From contig NW_027306095.1 of the NCBI RefSeq assembly GCF_964355755.1, positions 62,001 through 126,000 of the forward strand: a stretch of DNA of 64,000 bases, in the 5' to 3' direction. The translations under genes and the position numbers were made by a program. The stretch comes from Antedon mediterranea (taxonomy: Eukaryota; Echinodermata; Crinoidea; Comatulida; Antedonidae). Position 1 is the first letter of the stretch, and the number at the start of each line of letters is the position of its first letter. The notes beneath the pieces were generated by a model that saw only the letters and a list, made by a program, of their open reading frames with translations, was not told where the DNA came from and ran no database searches. Shown here one piece after another: positions 1 to 12,485 of the stretch.

Positions 1-87
1 ACTTTTCACAAAAACACATCAAAGTGCACAAAATAGCTTCAAATCGCATTTGCAGACGTTTTAGACCATTTTGTGCATTTCGATGAA
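1..87 (+). repeat. Reference monomer, type A (87 bp)
   Basis: This first monomer serves as the coordinate frame for the family. Landmarks by monomer position are: a GTGCAC palindrome at 24-29; arm tgcacaaaat at 25-34; caaat-cgc-atttg mini-hairpin core at 41-53; acgtttta at 57-64; arm attttgtgca at 68-77; and ttcgatgaa at the end. The arms at 25-34 and 68-77 are exact reverse complements 33 nt apart, so each monomer has internal dyad symmetry. Main variable sites are atagctt/attgctt near 34-36, tttagag/tttgcag/tttggag near 50-55, and cgatgaa/cgaaaaa/cgataaa at the end. Three CpGs persist in most copies. Confidence 0.9.
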
Positions 88-870
88 ACTTTTCACACAA
101 AAACATCAAAGTGCACAAAATTGCTTCAAATCGCATTTGGAGACGTTTTAGACCATTTTGAGCATTTCGATGAAACTTTTCATACAAAAACATCAAAGTG
201 CACAAAATAGCTTCAAATCGCATTTGCAGACGTTTTAGACCATTTTGTGCATTTCGATGAAACTTTTCACACAAAAACATCAAAGTGCACAAAATTTCTT
301 CAAATCGCATTTGGAGACGTTTTAGACCATTTTTAGCATTTCGATGAAACTTTTCACACAAAAACGACAAAGTGCACAAAATAGCTTCAAATCGCATTTA
401 GAGCCGTTTTAGACCATTTTGTGCATTTCGATGAAACTTTTCACAAAAAAACATCAAAGTGCACAAAATAGCTTCAAATCGCATTTAGAGACGTTTTAGA
501 CCATTTTGTGCATTTCGATGAAACTTTTCACACAAAAACATCAAAGTGCACAAAATAGCTTCAAATCGCATTTAGAGACGTTTTAGACCATTTTGTGCAT
601 TTCGATGAAACTTTTCAGAAAAAAACATCAAAGTGCACAAAATAGCTTCAAATCGCATTTGGAGACGTTTTAGACCATTTTGAGCATTTCGATGAAACTT
701 TTCACACAAAAACGACAAAGTGCACAAAATAGCTTCAAATCGCATTTAGAGACGTTTTAGACCATTTTGTGCATTTCGATGAAACTTTTCACACAAAAAC
801 ATCAAAGTGCACAAAATAGCTTCAAATCGCATTTAGAGACGTTTTAGACCATGTTGTGCTTTTCGAAAAA

Positions 871-1162
871 ACTTGATTACACAAAAATATCAAAGTGCTT
901 AAAATCACATTTGAAACCGTTTTAGACAATTTTGAGCATTTCGATAAAACTTTTCACACAAAACATTAAAAGTGCACAAAATAGCAAACTTTTTACAAAA
1001 AAAAAATTAAAGTGCACAAAAGAGCTCCAAATGGCATTTGGAGACGTTTTAGAACATTTTGTGCATTTCGAAAAAACTTTACACTCAAAAACATCAAAGT
1101 GCATACAATAGCTTAATATCGTATTTGGAGACGTTTTAGACAATTTTGTGCATTTCGATGAA
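871..1162 (+). repeat. Marker cassette: 78-bp B, truncated 39-bp, hairpin unit, E unit
   Basis: This is one example of the most recognisable higher-order cassette. 871-948 is a 78-bp type B monomer (starts acttgattac, core ttgaaaccg). 949-987 is a truncated monomer ending atagcaa, which has lost everything after the first 38-39 nt. 988-1075 is a full unit with gagctcc, in which 1025-1043 forms an 8-bp stem (ctccaaat/atttggag) with a 3-nt loop. 1076-1162 is a type E unit (gtgcataca, aatatcgta). The truncated-unit/hairpin-unit junction recurs about 30 times in the window, for example near 2306, 2936, 4873, 6366, 17214, 18541, 19085, 19711, 20851, 22426, 25661, 27265, 28481, 51815, 53055, 53692, 54321, 56171 and 59271. 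It is inverted near 11675, 15225, 34065, 34695, 35235, 35955, 37272, 37912 and 49483. Confidence 0.88.
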
Positions 1163-3187
1163 ACTTTTCACACAAAAACATCAAAGTGCACAAAATAGCT
1201 TCAAATCGCATTTGCAGACGTTTTAAACCATTTTGTGCATTTCGATGAAACTTGATTACACAAAAACATCAAAGTGCTTAAAATCACATTTGAAACCGTT
1301 TTAGACCATTTTGAGCATTTCGATAAAACTTTTCACACAAAACATCAAAGTGCACAAAATAACTTCAAATCGCAATTGGAGACGTTTTAGACCATTTTGT
1401 GCATTTCGAAAAAACTTTTCACACAAAAACGACAAAGTGCACAAAATAGCTTCAAATCGCATTTAGAGACGTTTTAGACAATTTTGTACATTTCGATGAA
1501 ACTGGATTACACAAAACATCAAAGTGCACAAAATAGCTTCAAATCGCATTTGCAGACGTTTTAGACCATTTTGTGCATTTCGATGAAACTTTTCACACAA
1601 AAACATCAAAGTGCACAAAATTGCTTCAAATCGTATTTAGAGACGTTTTAGACCATTTTGAGCATTTGGATGAAACTTTTCACACAAAAACGACAAAGTG
1701 CACAAAATAGCTTCAAATCGCATTTAGAGACGTTTTAGACCATTTTGTGCATTTCGATGAAACTTTTCACAAAAAAACATCAAAGTGCACAAAATAGCTT
1801 CAAATCGCATTTAGAGACGTTTTAGACCATTTTGTGCATTTCGATGAAACTTTTCACACAAAAACATCAAAGTGCACAAAATAGCTTCAAATCGCATTTA
1901 GAGACGTTTTAGACCATTTTGAGCATTTCGATGAAACTTTTCACACAAAAACGACAAAGTGCACAAAATATCTTCAAATCGCATTTAGAGACGTTTTAGA
2001 CCATTTTGTGCATTTCGATGAAACTTTTTACACAAAAACATCAAAGTGCACAAAATAGCTTCAAATCGCATTTAGAGACGTTTTAGACCATTTTGTGCAT
2101 TTCGATGAAACTTTTCACACAAAAACATCAAAGTGCACAAAATAGCTTCAAATCGCATTTGGAGACGTTTTAGACCATGTTGTGCATTTCGAAAAAACTT
2201 GATTACACAAAAATATCAAAGTGCTTAAAATCACATTTGAAACCGTTTTAGACAATTTTGAGCATTTCGATAAAACTTTTCACACAAAACATTAAAGTGC
2301 ACAAAATAGCAAACTTTTTACACAAAACATCAAAGTGCACAAAAGAGCTCCAAATCGCATTGGGAGACGTTTTAGACCATTTTGTGCATTTCGAAAAAAC
2401 TTTTCACTAAAAAACATCAAAGTGCATACAATAGCTTAATATCGTATTTGGAGACGTTTTAGACAATTTTGTGCATTTCGATGAAACTTTTCACACAAAA
2501 ACATCAAAGTGCACAAAATAGCTTCAAATCGCATTTGCAGACGTTTTAAACCATTTTGTGCATTTCGATGAAACTTGATTACACAAAAACATCAAAGTGC
2601 TTAAAATCACATTTGAAACCGTTTTAGACCATTTTGAGAATTTCGATAAAACTTTACACACAAAAACATCAAAGTGCACAAAATAGCTTCAAATCGCATT
2701 TAGAGACGTTTTAGACCATTTTGTGTATTTCGATGAAACTTTTCACACAAAAACATCAAAGTGCACAAAATAGCTTCAAATCGCATTTGGAGACGTTTTA
2801 GACCATGTTGTGCATTTCGAAAAAACTTGATTACACAAAAATATCAAAGTGCTTAAAATCACATTTGAAACCGTTTTAGACAATTTTGAGCATTTCGATA
2901 AAACTTTTCACACAAAACATTAAAGTGCACAAAATAGCAAACTTTTTACACAAAACATTAAAGTGCACAAAAAAGCTCCAAATCGCATTGGGAGACGTTT
3001 TAGACCATTTTGTGCATTTCGAAAAAACTTTTCACTCAAAAACATCAAAGTGCATACAATAGCTTAATATCGTATTTGGAGACGTTTTAGACAATTTTGT
3101 GCATTTCGATGAAACTTTTCACACAAAAACATCAAAGTGCACAAAATAGCTTCATTCATTCATTCTTTCTTGGAGATCCAAGAAACA

Positions 3188-3193
3188 TTTATT
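3188..3193 (-). promoter_or_regulatory. AATAAA polyadenylation signal of LINE copy 1
   Basis: tttatt on the plus strand reads AATAAA on the element's coding strand, about 55 nt downstream of its TGA stop and about 35 nt before the (GAAT)n end. The position is right for an element-encoded 3' processing signal. The match is only six bases in AT-rich DNA. Confidence 0.45.
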
Positions 3194-3246
3194 ATATATG
3201 GCCTTTGGCCCAAATAATATACAATGTAATACATGTTAAATAAATA

Positions 3247-3525
3247 TCAGTTGAGTGCGTTTAAAAATTCTGTTCTACGTTTAAATGAAAAAAATAAATA
3301 TTTTCCAAGTTTAACAATAAGATCAGTATTTGTGGCAGACATAAGATGAATATATTTTAATTTAGTTGGGTTGTTTGTATAAAAGGAAAACATAAATTTA
3401 GTTCTAATATCTGAATAAAATGGACAAACTAAAGTGAAATGATATTCATCTTCAATTGATTGTAAAGCACATAATTTGCATAATCTTTCATTTTTATTTA
3501 TACAATTCCATCTTCCTTTTTCAAT
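3247..3525 (-). pseudogene. C-terminal fragment of LINE reverse transcriptase ORF (zinc-finger end)
   Basis: The open frame runs 96 codons from an ATG at 3535-3537, but its first four residues (MRFE) are satellite-encoded and the LINE part begins at Ile5. Visible features are EKGRW at residues 6-10, ERLCKLC at 17-23, EDEYHF at 29-34 and CPFY at 38-41. These give a C-x2-C-x9-H-x4-C pattern (C20, C23, H33, C38), as in the zinc-binding region at the C terminus of many non-LTR reverse transcriptases. The catalytic reverse transcriptase and endonuclease domains are absent, so the fragment cannot be active. The apparent ATG comes from the satellite join, not from the element. Confidence 0.82.
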
Positions 3526-6500
3526 TTCAAATCGCATTTGCAGACGTTTTAAACCATTTTGTGCATTTCGATGAAACTTGATTACACAAAAACATCAAAG
3601 TGTTTAAATCTCATTTGAAACCGTTTTAGACCATTTTGAGAATTTCGATAAAACTTTTCACACAAAACATTAAAGTGCACAAAATAGCTTTAAATCGCAT
3701 TTGCAGACGTTTTAGACCATTTTGTGCATTTCGATGAAACTTGATTACACAAAAATATCAAAGTGCTTAAAATCACATTTGAAACCGTTTTAGACCATTT
3801 TGAGCATTTCGATAAAACTTTTCACACAAAACATCAAAGTGCACAAAATAACTTCAAATCGCAATTGGAGAAGTTTTAGACCATTTTGTGCATTTCGAAA
3901 AAACTTTTCACACAAAAACGACAAAGTGCACAAAATAGCTTCAAATCACATTTTGCAGACGTTTTAGACCATTTTGTGCATTTCGATGAAACTTTTCACA
4001 CAAAAACATCAAAGTGCACAAAATTGCTTCAAATCGCATTTGGAGACGTTTTAGACCATTTTGAGCATTTCGATGAAACTTTTCACACAAAAACGACAAA
4101 GTGCACAAAATAGCTTCAAATCGCATTTAGAGACGTTTTAGACAATTTTGTGCATTTCGATGAAACTTTTCACAAAAAAACATCAAAGTGCACAAAATAG
4201 CTTCAAATCGCATTTAGAGACGTTTTAGACCATTTTGTGCATTTCGATGAAACTTTTCACAAAAAAACATCAAAGTGCACAAAATAGCTTCAAATCGCAT
4301 TTAGAGACGTTTTAGACCATTTTGTGCATTTCGATGAAACTTTTCACACAAAAACATCAAAGTGCACAAAATAGCTTCAAATCGCATTTAGAGACGTTTT
4401 AGACCATTTTGTGCATTTCGATGAAACTTTTCACAAAAAAACATCAAAGTGCACAAAATAGCTTCAAATCGCATTTGGAGACGTTTTAGACCATTTTGAG
4501 CATTTCGATGAAACTTGATTACACAAAAATATCAAAGTGCTTAAAATCACATTTGAAACCGTTTTAGACCATTTTGAGCATTTCGATAAAACTTTTCACA
4601 CAAAACATCAAAGTGCACAAAATAACTTCAAATCGCATTTGGAGACGTTTTAGACCATTTTGTGCATTTCGAATAAACTTTTCACACAAAAACATCAAAG
4701 TGCACAAAATAGCTTCAAATCGCATTTGGAGACGTTTTAGACCATGTTGTGCATTTCGAAAAAACTTGATTACACAAAAATATCAAAGTGCTTAAAATCA
4801 CATTTGAAACCGTTTTAGACAATTTTGAGCATTTCGATAAAACTTTTCACACAAAACATTAAAGTGCACAAAATAGCAAACTTTTTACACAAAACATCAA
4901 AGTGCACAAAAGAGCTCCAAATCGCATTTGGAGACGTTTTAGACCATTTTGTGCATTTCGAAAAAACTTTTCACTAAAAAACATCAAAGTGCATACAATA
5001 GCTTAATATCGTATTTGGAGACGTTTTAGACAATTTTGTGCATTTCGATGAAACTTTTCACACAAAAACATCAAAGTGCACAAAATAGCTTCAAATCGCA
5101 TTTGCAGACGTTTTAAACCATTTAGTGCATTTCGATGAAACTTGATTACACAAAAACATCAAAGTGCTTAAAATCACATTTGAAACCGTTTTAGACCATT
5201 TTGAGAATTTCGATAAAACTTTTCACACAAAACATTAAAGTGCACAAAATAGCTTTAAATCGCATTTGCAGACGTTTTAGACCATTTTGTGCATTTCGAT
5301 GAAACTTGATTACACAAAAATATCAAAGTGCTTAAAATCACATTTGAAACCGTTTTAGACCATTTTGAGCATTTCGATAAAACTTTTCACACAAAACATC
5401 AAAGTGCACAAAATAACTTCAAATCGCAATTGGAGACGTTTTAGACCATTTTGTGCATTTCGATGAAACTTTTCACACAAAAACGACAAAGTGCACAAAA
5501 TAGCTTCAAATCGCATTTAGAGACGTTTTAGACAATTTTGTACATTTCGATGAAACTGGATTACACAAAACATCAAAGTGCACAAAATAGCTTCAAATCG
5601 CATTTGGAGACGTTTTAGACCATTTTGTGCATTTCGAAAAAACTTTTCACACAAAAACGACAAAGTGCACAAAATAGCTTCAAATCGCATTTGCAGACGT
5701 TTTAGACCATTTTGTGCATTTCGATGAAACTTTTCACACAAAAACATCAAAGTGCACAAAATTGCTTCAAATCGCATTTGGAGACGTTTTAGACCATTTT
5801 GAGCATTTCGATGAAACTTTTCACACAAAAACGAAAAAGTGCACAAAATAGCTTCAAATCGCATTTAGAGACGTTTTAGACAATTTTGTGCCTTTCGATG
5901 AAACTTTTCACAAAAAAACATCAAAGTGCACAAAATAGCTTCAAATCGCATTTGCAGACGTTTTAGACCATTTTGTGCATTTCGATGAAACTTTTCACAC
6001 AAAAACATCAAAGTGCACAAAATTGCTTCAAATCGCATTTGGAGACGTTTTAGACCATTTTGAGCATTTCGATGAAACTTTTCACACAAAAACGACAAAG
6101 TGCACAAAATAGCTTCAAATCGCATTTAGAGACGTTTTAGACCATTTTGTGCATTTCGATGAAACTTTTCACAAAAAAACATCAAAGTGCACAAAATAGC
6201 TTCAAATCGCATTTGGAGACGTTTTAGACCATGTTGTGCATTTCGAAAAAACTTGATTACACAAAAATTAAAATATCAAAGTGCTTAAAATCACATTTGA
6301 AACCGTTTTAGACTATTTTGAGCATTTCGATAAAACTTTTCACACAAAACATTAAAGTGCACAAAATAGCAAACTTTTTACACAAAAAAAAATTAAAGTG
6401 CACAAAAGAGCTCCAAATCGCATTTGGAGACGTTTTAGACCATTTTGTGCATTTCGAAAAAACTTTTCACTCAAAAACATCAAAGTGCATACAATAGCTT

Positions 6501-7697
6501 AATATCGTATTTGGAGACGTTTTAGACAATTTTGTGCATTTCGATGAAACTTTTCACACAAAAACATCAAAGTGCACAAAATAGCTTCAAATCGCATTTG
6601 CAGACGTTTTAAACCATTTTGTGCATTTCGATGAAACTTGAATACACAAAAACATCAAAGTGCTTAAAATCACATTTGAAACCGTTTTAGACCATTTTGA
6701 GAATTTCGATAAAACTTTTCACACAAAACATTAAAGTGCACAAAATAGCTTCAAATCGCATTTGCAGACGTTTTAGACCATTTTGTGCATTTCGATGAAA
6801 CTTGAATACACAAAAATATCAAAGTGCTTAAAATCACATTTGAAACCGTTTTAGACCATTTTGAGCATTTCGATAAAACTTTTCACACAAAACATCAAAG
6901 TGCACAAAATAACTTCAAATCGCAATTGGAGACGTTTTAGACCATTTTGTGCATTTCGAAAAAACTTTTCACACAAAAACGACAAAGTGCACAAAATAGC
7001 TTCAAATCGCATTTAGAGACGTTTTAGACAATTTTGTACATTTCGATGAAACTGGATTACACAAAACATCAAAGTGCACAAAATAGCTTCAAATCGCATT
7101 TGCAGACGTTTTAGACCATTTTGTGCATTTCGATGAAACTTTTCACACAAAAACATCAAAGTGCACAAAATTGCTTCAAATCGCATTTGGAGACGTTTTA
7201 GACCATTTTGAGCATTTCGATGAAACTTTTCACACAAAAACGACAAAGTGCACAAAATAGCTTCAAATCGCATTTAGAGACGTTTTAGACCATTTTGTGC
7301 ATTTCGATGAAACTTTTCACAAAAAAACATCAAAGTGCACAAAATAGCTTCAAATCGCATTTAGAGACGTTTTAGACCATTTTGTGCATTTCGATGAAAC
7401 TTTTCACACAAAAACATCAAAGTGCACAAAATAGCTTCAAATCGCATTTAGAGACGTTTTAGACCATTTTGAGCATTTCGATGAAATTTTCACACAAAAA
7501 CGACAAAGTGCACAAAATAGCTTCAAATCGCATTTAGAGACGTTTTAGACCATTTTGTGCATTTCGATGAAACTTTTCACACAAAAACATCAAAGTGCAC
7601 AAAATAGCTTCAAATCGCATTTAGAGACGTTTTAGACCATTTTGTGCATTTCGATGAAACTTTTCACACAAAAACATCAAAGTGCACAAAATAGCTT

Positions 7698-7712
7698 CAA
7701 ATCGTCGTTTTT
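7698..7712. other. Orientation switch 1 (F1 to R1)
   Basis: Forward satellite runs to caaatcg ending at 7704. From 7705 the sequence is reverse-complement satellite (tcgtttttgtgtgaaaag). The bases tcg are shared by both sides, suggesting a microhomology join. The two sides are at different monomer phases, so this is not a simple mirrored foldback. A chimeric open frame (7642-7836) crosses the join and is meaningless as a gene. Confidence 0.9.
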
Positions 7713-8144
7713 GTGTGAAAAGTTTCATCGAAATGCACAAAATGGTCTAAAACGTCTTCAATTGCGATTTGAAGTTATTTTGTGCACTTTGATGTTTTGT
7801 GTGAAAAGTTTTATCGAAATGCTCAAAATGGTCTAAAACGGTTTCAAATGTGATTTTAAGCACTCTGATATTTTTGTGTAATCAAGTTTCATCGAAATGC
7901 ACAAAATGGTCTAAAACGTCTGCAAATGCGATTTGAAGCTATTTTGTGCACTTTGATGTTTTTGTGTGAAAAGTTTCATCGAAATGCACAAAATTGTCTA
8001 AAACGTCTCCAAATACGATATTAAGCTATTGTATGCACTTTAATATTTTTGAGTGAAAAGTTTTTTCGAAATGCACAAAATGGTCTAAAACGTCTCCAAA
8101 TGCGATTTGAAGCTATTTTGTGCACTTTGATGTTTTTTTCTGAA

Positions 8145-10354
8145 AAGTTTCATCGAAATGCACAAAATGGTCTAAAACGTCTGCAAATGCGATTTGAAGC
8201 TATTTTGGGCACTTTGTCGTTTTTGTGTGAAAAGTTTTTTCGAAATGCACAAAATGGTCTAAAACGACTCCAAATGCGATTTGAAGCAATTTTGTGCACT
8301 TTGATGTTTTGTGTAATCCAGTTTCATCGAAATGTACAAAATTGTCTAAAACGTCTCTAAATTCGATTTGAAGCTATTTTGTGCACTTTGTCGTTTTTGT
8401 GTGAAAAGTTTCATCGAAATGCACAAAATGGTCTAAAACGTCTCCAATTGCGATTTGAAGCAATTTTGTGCACTTTGATGTTTTGTGTAATCCAGTTTCA
8501 TCGAAATGTACAAAATTGTCTAAAACGTCTCTAAATGCGATTTGAAGCTATTTTGTGCACTTTGTCGTTTTTGTGTGAAAAGTTTCATCGAAATGCACAA
8601 AATGGTCTAAAACGTCTCCAATTGCAATTTGAAGTTATTTTGTGCACTTTGATGTTTTGTGTTAAAGTTTTATTGAAATGCTCAAAATGGTCTAAAACGG
8701 TTTCAAATGTGATTTTAAGCACTTTGATATTTTTGTGTAATCAAGTTTCATCGAAATGCACAAAATGGTCTAAAACGTCTGCAAATGCGATTTAAAGCTA
8801 TTTTGTGCACTTTAATGTTTTGTGTGAAAAGTTTTATCGAAATTCTCAAAATAGTATAAAACGGTTTCAAATGTGATTTTAAGCACTTTGATGTTTTTGT
8901 GTAATCAAGTTTTTTCGAAATGCACAACATGGTCTAAAACGTCTCCAAATGCGATTTGAAGCTATTTTGTGCACTTTCATGTTTTTGTGTGAAAAGTTTC
9001 ATCGAATTGCACAAAATGGTCTAAAACGTCTCTAAATGCGATTTGAAGCTATTTTGTGCACTTTGATGTTTTTGTGTGAAAAGTTTCATCGAAATGCACA
9101 AAATGGTTTAAAACGTCTCTAAATGCGATTTGAAGCTATTTTGTGCACTTTGTCGTTTTTGTGTGAAAAGTTTCATCGAAATGCACAAAATGGTCTAAAA
9201 CGTCTCTAAATGCGATTTGAAGCTATTTTGTGCACTTTGTCGTTTTTGTGTGAAAAGTTTCATCGAAATGCTCAAAATGGTCTAAAACGTCTCCAAATGC
9301 GATTTGAAGCAATTTTGTGCACTTTGATGTTTTTGTGTGAAAAGTTTCATCGAAATGCACAAAATGGTCTAAAACGTCTCTAAATGCGATTTGAAGCTAT
9401 TTTGTGCACTTTGATGTTTTTTTGTGAAAAGTTTCATCGAAATGCACAAAATGGTCTAAAACGTCTCTAAATGCGATTTGAAGCTATTTTGTGCACTTTG
9501 TCTTTTTGGTGTGAAAAGTTTCATCGAAATGCTCAAAATGGTCTAAAACGTCTCCAAATGCGATTTGAAGCAATTTTGTGCACTTTGATGTTTTTGTGTG
9601 AAAAGTTTCATCGAAATGCACAAAATGGTCTAAAACGTCTGCAAATGCGATTTGAAGCTATTTTGTGCACTTTGATTTTTTTTTTGTCAAAAGTTTCATC
9701 GAAAGGCACAAAATTGTCTAAAACGTCTCTAAATGCGATTTGAAGCTATTTTGTGCACTTTGTCGTTTTTGTGTGAAAAGTTTCATCGAAATTCTCAAAA
9801 TGGTCTAAAACGTCTCCAAATGCGATTTGAAGCAATTTTGTGCACTTTGATGTTTTTGTGTGAAAAGTTTCATCGAAATGCACAAAATGGTCTAAAACGT
9901 CTGCAAATGCGATTTGAAGCTATTTTGTGCACTTTGTCGTTTTTGTGTGAAAAGTTTTTTCGAAATGCACAAAATGGTCTAAAACGTCTCCAAATGCGAT
10001 TTGAAGCAATTTTGTGCACTTTGATGTTTTGTGTAATCCAGTTTCATCGAAATGTACAAAATTGTCTAAAACGTCTCTGAATGCGATTTGAAGCTATTTT
10101 GTGCACTTTGTCGTTTTTGTGTGAAAAGTTTTTTCGAAATGCACAAAATGGTCTAAAACGTCTCCAAATGCGATGTGAAGCAATTTTGTGCACTTTGATG
10201 TTTTGTGTAATCCAGTTTCATCGAAATGTACAAAATTGTCTAAAACGTCTCTAAATGCGATTTGAAGCTATTTTGTGCACTTTGTCGTTTTTGTGTGAAA
10301 AGTTTTTTCGAAATGCACAAAATGGTCTAAAACGTCTCCAATTGCGATTTGAAG
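8145..10354 (-). repeat. Segmental duplication, 4341-bp offset, copy 1
   Basis: This segment is collinear with 12486-14694. It shares rare changes such as attttgggcactttg (about 8201 and 12542), taaattcgatttg (about 8351 and 12692) and ctttcatgttt (about 8976 and 13317). Downstream of a poly-T stretch near 9680 versus 14020 the offset changes from 4341 to 4340 because one T differs. Similarity ends at 10355 (gaagct versus gaagtt). Confidence 0.85.
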
Positions 10355-12485
10355 CTATTTTGTGCACTTTGATGTTTTTGTGTGAAAAGTTTCATCGAAA
10401 TGCACAAAATGGTCTAAAACGTCTCTAAATGCGATTTGAAGCTATTTTGTGCACTTTGATGTTTTTGTGTGAAAAGTTTCATCGAAATGCACAAAATGGT
10501 CTAAAACGTCTCTAAATGCGATTTGAAGCTATTTTGTGCACTTTGTCGTTTTTGTGTGAAAAGTTTCATCGAAATGCTCAAAATGGTCTCAAACGTCTCT
10601 AAATGCAATTTGAAGCTATTTTGTGCACTTTGATGTTTTTGTGTGAAAAGTTTCATCGAAATGCACAAAATGGTCTAAAACGTCTCTAAATGCGATTTGA
10701 AGCTATTTTGTGCACTTTGATGTTTTTTTGTGAAAAGTTTCATCGAAATGCACAAAATGGTCTAAAACGTCTCTAAATGCGATTTGAAGCTATTTTGTGC
10801 ACTTTGTCGTTTTTGTGTGAAAAGTTTCATCTAAATGCTCAAAATGGTCTAAAACGTCTCCAAATGCGATTTGAAGCAATTTTGTGCACTTTGATGTTTT
10901 TGTGTGAAAAGTTTCATCGAAATGCACAAAATGGTCTAAAACGTCTGCAAATGCGATTTGAAGCTATTTTGTGCACTTTGATGTTTTGTGTAATCCAGTT
11001 TCATCGAAATGTACAAAATTGTCTAAAACGTCTCTAAATGCGATTTGAAGCTATTTTGTGCACTTTGTCGTTTTTGTGTGAAAAGTTTTTTCGAAATGCA
11101 CAAAATGGTCTAAAACGTCTCCAATTGCGATTTGAAGTTATTTTGTGCACTTTGATGTTTTGTGTGAAAAGTTTTATCGAAATGCTCAAAATGGTCTAAA
11201 ACGGTTTCAAATGTGAATTTAAGCACTTTGATATTTTTGTGTAATCAAGTTTCTTCGAAATGCACAAAATGGTCTAAAACGTCTGCAAATGCGATTTAAA
11301 GCTATTTTGTGCACTTCAATGTTTTGTGTGAAAAGTTTTATCGAAATTCTCAAAATGGTCTAAAACGGTTTCAAATGTGATTTTAAGCACTTTGATGTTT
11401 TTGTGTAATCAAGTTTCATCGAAATGCACAAAATGGTTTAAAACGTCTGCAAATGCGATTTGAAGCTATTTTGTGCACTTTGATGTTTTTGTGTGAAAAG
11501 TTTCATCGAAATGCACAAAATTGTCTAAAACGTCTCCAAATACGATATTAAGCTATTGTATGCACTTTGATGTTTTTGAGTGAAAAGTTTCTTCGAAATG
11601 CACAAAATGTTCTAAAACGTCTCCAAATGCCATTTGGAGCTCTTTTGTGCACTTTAATTTTTTTTGTGTAAAAAGTTTGCTATTTTGTGCACTTTTAATG
11701 TTTTGTGTGAAAAGTTTTATCGAAATGCTCAAAATTGTCTAAAACGGTTTCAAATGTGATTTTAAGCACTTTGATATTTTTGTGTAATCAAGTTTTTTCG
11801 AAATGCACAACATGGTCTAAAACGTCTCCAAATGCGATTTGAAGCTATTTTGTGCACTTTGATGTTTTTGTGTGAAAAGTTTCATCGAAATGCACAAAAT
11901 GGTCTAAAACGTCTCTAAATGCGATTTGAAGCTATTTTGTGCACTTTGATGTTTTTGTGTGAAAAGTTTCATCGAAATGCACAAAATGGTCTAAAACGTC
12001 TCTAAATGCGATTTGAAGCTATTTTGTGCACTTTGTCGTTTTTGTGTGAAAAGTTTCATCGAAATGCTCAAAATGGTCTAAAACGTCTGCAAATGCGATT
12101 TGAAGCTATTTTGTGCACTTTGATGTTTTTGTGTGAAAAGTTTCATCGAAATGCTCAAAATGGTCTAAAACGTCTTCAAATGCGATTTGAAGCAATTTTG
12201 TGCACTTTGATGTTTTTGTGTGAAAAGTTTCATCGAAATTCACAAAATGGTCTAAAACGTCTGCAAATGCGATTTGAAGCTATTTTGTGCACTTTGATGT
12301 TTTTTTGTGAAAAGTTTCATCGAAAGGCACAAAATTGTCTAAAACGTCTCTAAATGCGATTTGAAGCTATTTTGTGCACTTTGTCGTTTTTGTGTGAAAA
12401 GTTTCATCGAAATGCTCAAAATGGTCTAAAACGTCTCCAAATGCGATTTGAAGCAATTTTGTGCACTTTGATGTTTTTGTGTGAA

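Larger units (their letters stand above)
3155..3525 (-). mobile_element. 5'-truncated non-LTR (LINE) retrotransposon tail, copy 1
   Basis: This is a 371-bp interruption of the satellite with unrelated sequence, oriented on the minus strand. Read 5' to 3' on that strand it contains the last ~92 codons of a reverse-transcriptase ORF, a TGA stop at 3247-3249, a short 3' UTR with an AATAAA signal at 3188-3193, an 8-bp stem with 2-nt loop at 3167-3184, and a terminal (GAAT)n tail. Truncation at the 5' end, a short 3' microsatellite tail and tiny flanking duplications are the classic outcome of target-primed reverse transcription. The family cannot be named from this fragment. The zinc-finger style suits invertebrate Jockey/RTE/CR1-like elements. 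Confidence 0.88.
3151..3529. repeat. Candidate 4-bp target-site duplication (ttca) around LINE copy 1
   Basis: The empty satellite reads atagcttcaaatcgc. Here atagcttca (to 3154) and ttcaaatcgc (from 3526) flank the insert, so ttca at 3151-3154 and 3526-3529 is duplicated. The element's own terminal tetranucleotide repeat (ttca repeated from 3151 to about 3165) overlaps the left copy. The true duplication length is therefore ambiguous, and could be a blunt or very short-overlap insertion. Confidence 0.55.
1..7704 (+). repeat. Satellite block F1, forward orientation
   Basis: This is a head-to-tail array of the ~87-bp monomer in the orientation beginning acttttcaca and ending ttcgatgaa. The window opens exactly on a monomer boundary. 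Type A monomers dominate, interrupted by 78-bp type B units and by truncated 38-39 bp units near 949, 2270, 2900, 4840 and 6330. A LINE fragment splits the block at 3155-3525. The first ~4.6 kb pairs with F3 at an offset of about 51,386 bp (LINE and 3' flank), and also resembles the start of F2 at about +16.2 kb. The block ends where orientation flips at 7704/7705. There is no gene here apart from the LINE remnant. Confidence 0.97.

Noticed and set aside
80-97. CENP-B box in the monomer (ttcgatgaaac)
   Set aside because: The first half TTCG plus a following A fits the box pattern, but the required CGGG half is absent (it reads tttt), so a CENP-B site is not supported.
3180-3240. TATA-like promoter (tatatatgg) in the inserted fragment
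   Set aside because: It lies in the LINE 3' UTR, in AT-rich DNA, with no downstream gene. Chance is the better explanation.
3535-3537. Genuine start codon for the LINE fragment
   Set aside because: The ATG and next three codons belong to the satellite flank. The element is simply 5'-truncated here.
7642-7836. 64-codon frame across the F1/R1 joint as a novel gene
   Set aside because: It is a chance fusion of a plus-orientation satellite frame with an inverted one. Both halves are the periodic satellite translations.
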